A stretch of 64,000 nucleotides of DNA from positions 2,079,501-2,143,500 of the forward strand of contig CAUEEP010000724.1 in the NCBI GenBank assembly GCA_958450365.1. Direction: 5' to 3'. The notes beneath the pieces were generated by a model. That model was not told the DNA's origin, did no database searches, and saw only the letters and a program-made list of their open reading frames with translations. The first letter of the stretch is position 1. Each line of letters begins with the position of its first letter. The translations under genes were made by a program, and so were the position numbers. Shown here one piece after another: positions 63,976 through 64,000 of this stretch. This DNA is from Mesorhabditis belari. Taxonomy: Eukaryota > Nematoda > Chromadorea > Rhabditida > Rhabditidae.

Positions 63976-64000
63976 GCTTTGATCCTGCATTTATGGAGGC

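Overview
This window is nuclear DNA of a nematode, most likely a free-living rhabditid-type worm. The evidence is short introns with the nematode 3' splice signal (TTTTCAG or TTTTAG), a complete cuticle-collagen gene with the nematode Col_cuticle_N start, a levamisole-type acetylcholine-receptor subunit, and an AT-rich sequence. No species can be named from the sequence. No prokaryotic, organellar or CRISPR features are visible.

Layout. 1-3 kb: degraded mariner transposase and foldback repeats. 3.7-6.5 kb (minus): a five-exon-or-more gene for a small predicted coiled-coil protein that I do not recognise. 7.39-10.31 kb (plus): a complete five-exon LITAF-domain gene with a PPxY motif, divergent from the previous gene. 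12.2-14.3 kb: two tandem remnants of a Ginger/KRBA2-like transposon. 15.4-23.1 kb (plus): a complete 13-exon core-1 beta-1,3-galactosyltransferase-like (GT31) gene of about 393 residues. 26.6-38.3 kb (minus): a 17-exon alpha-type nicotinic acetylcholine receptor subunit, closest in my judgement to UNC-63, with the start codon not found. Two phase-compatible putative exons lie upstream at 39.1 and 40.1 kb. 40-57 kb: almost entirely tandem arrays, foldback elements, tRNA-like sequences and a mariner relic, with only weak isolated exon candidates. 57.4-60.3 kb (minus): a complete six-exon cuticle collagen of 318 residues. 62.8 kb (plus): the first coding exon of a gene that runs past the window.

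The genes do not form an operon or a pathway. They are ordinary worm genes (endosomal/lysosomal membrane protein, Golgi O-glycosylation enzyme, muscle or neuronal ion channel, cuticle collagen) standing in a very repeat-rich background.

The striking feature is the background. Introns are either about 40 bp or hundreds to thousands of bp long, and nearly every long one carries its own private minisatellite. Long foldback (inverted-repeat) elements of several families are scattered through introns and intergenic DNA, and about nineteen tRNA-like sequences with recognisable A and B boxes lie in 64 kb. Gene models were built by hand from splice signals, reading phase and protein-family motifs. 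Every listed intron keeps phase, but no transcript evidence was available.
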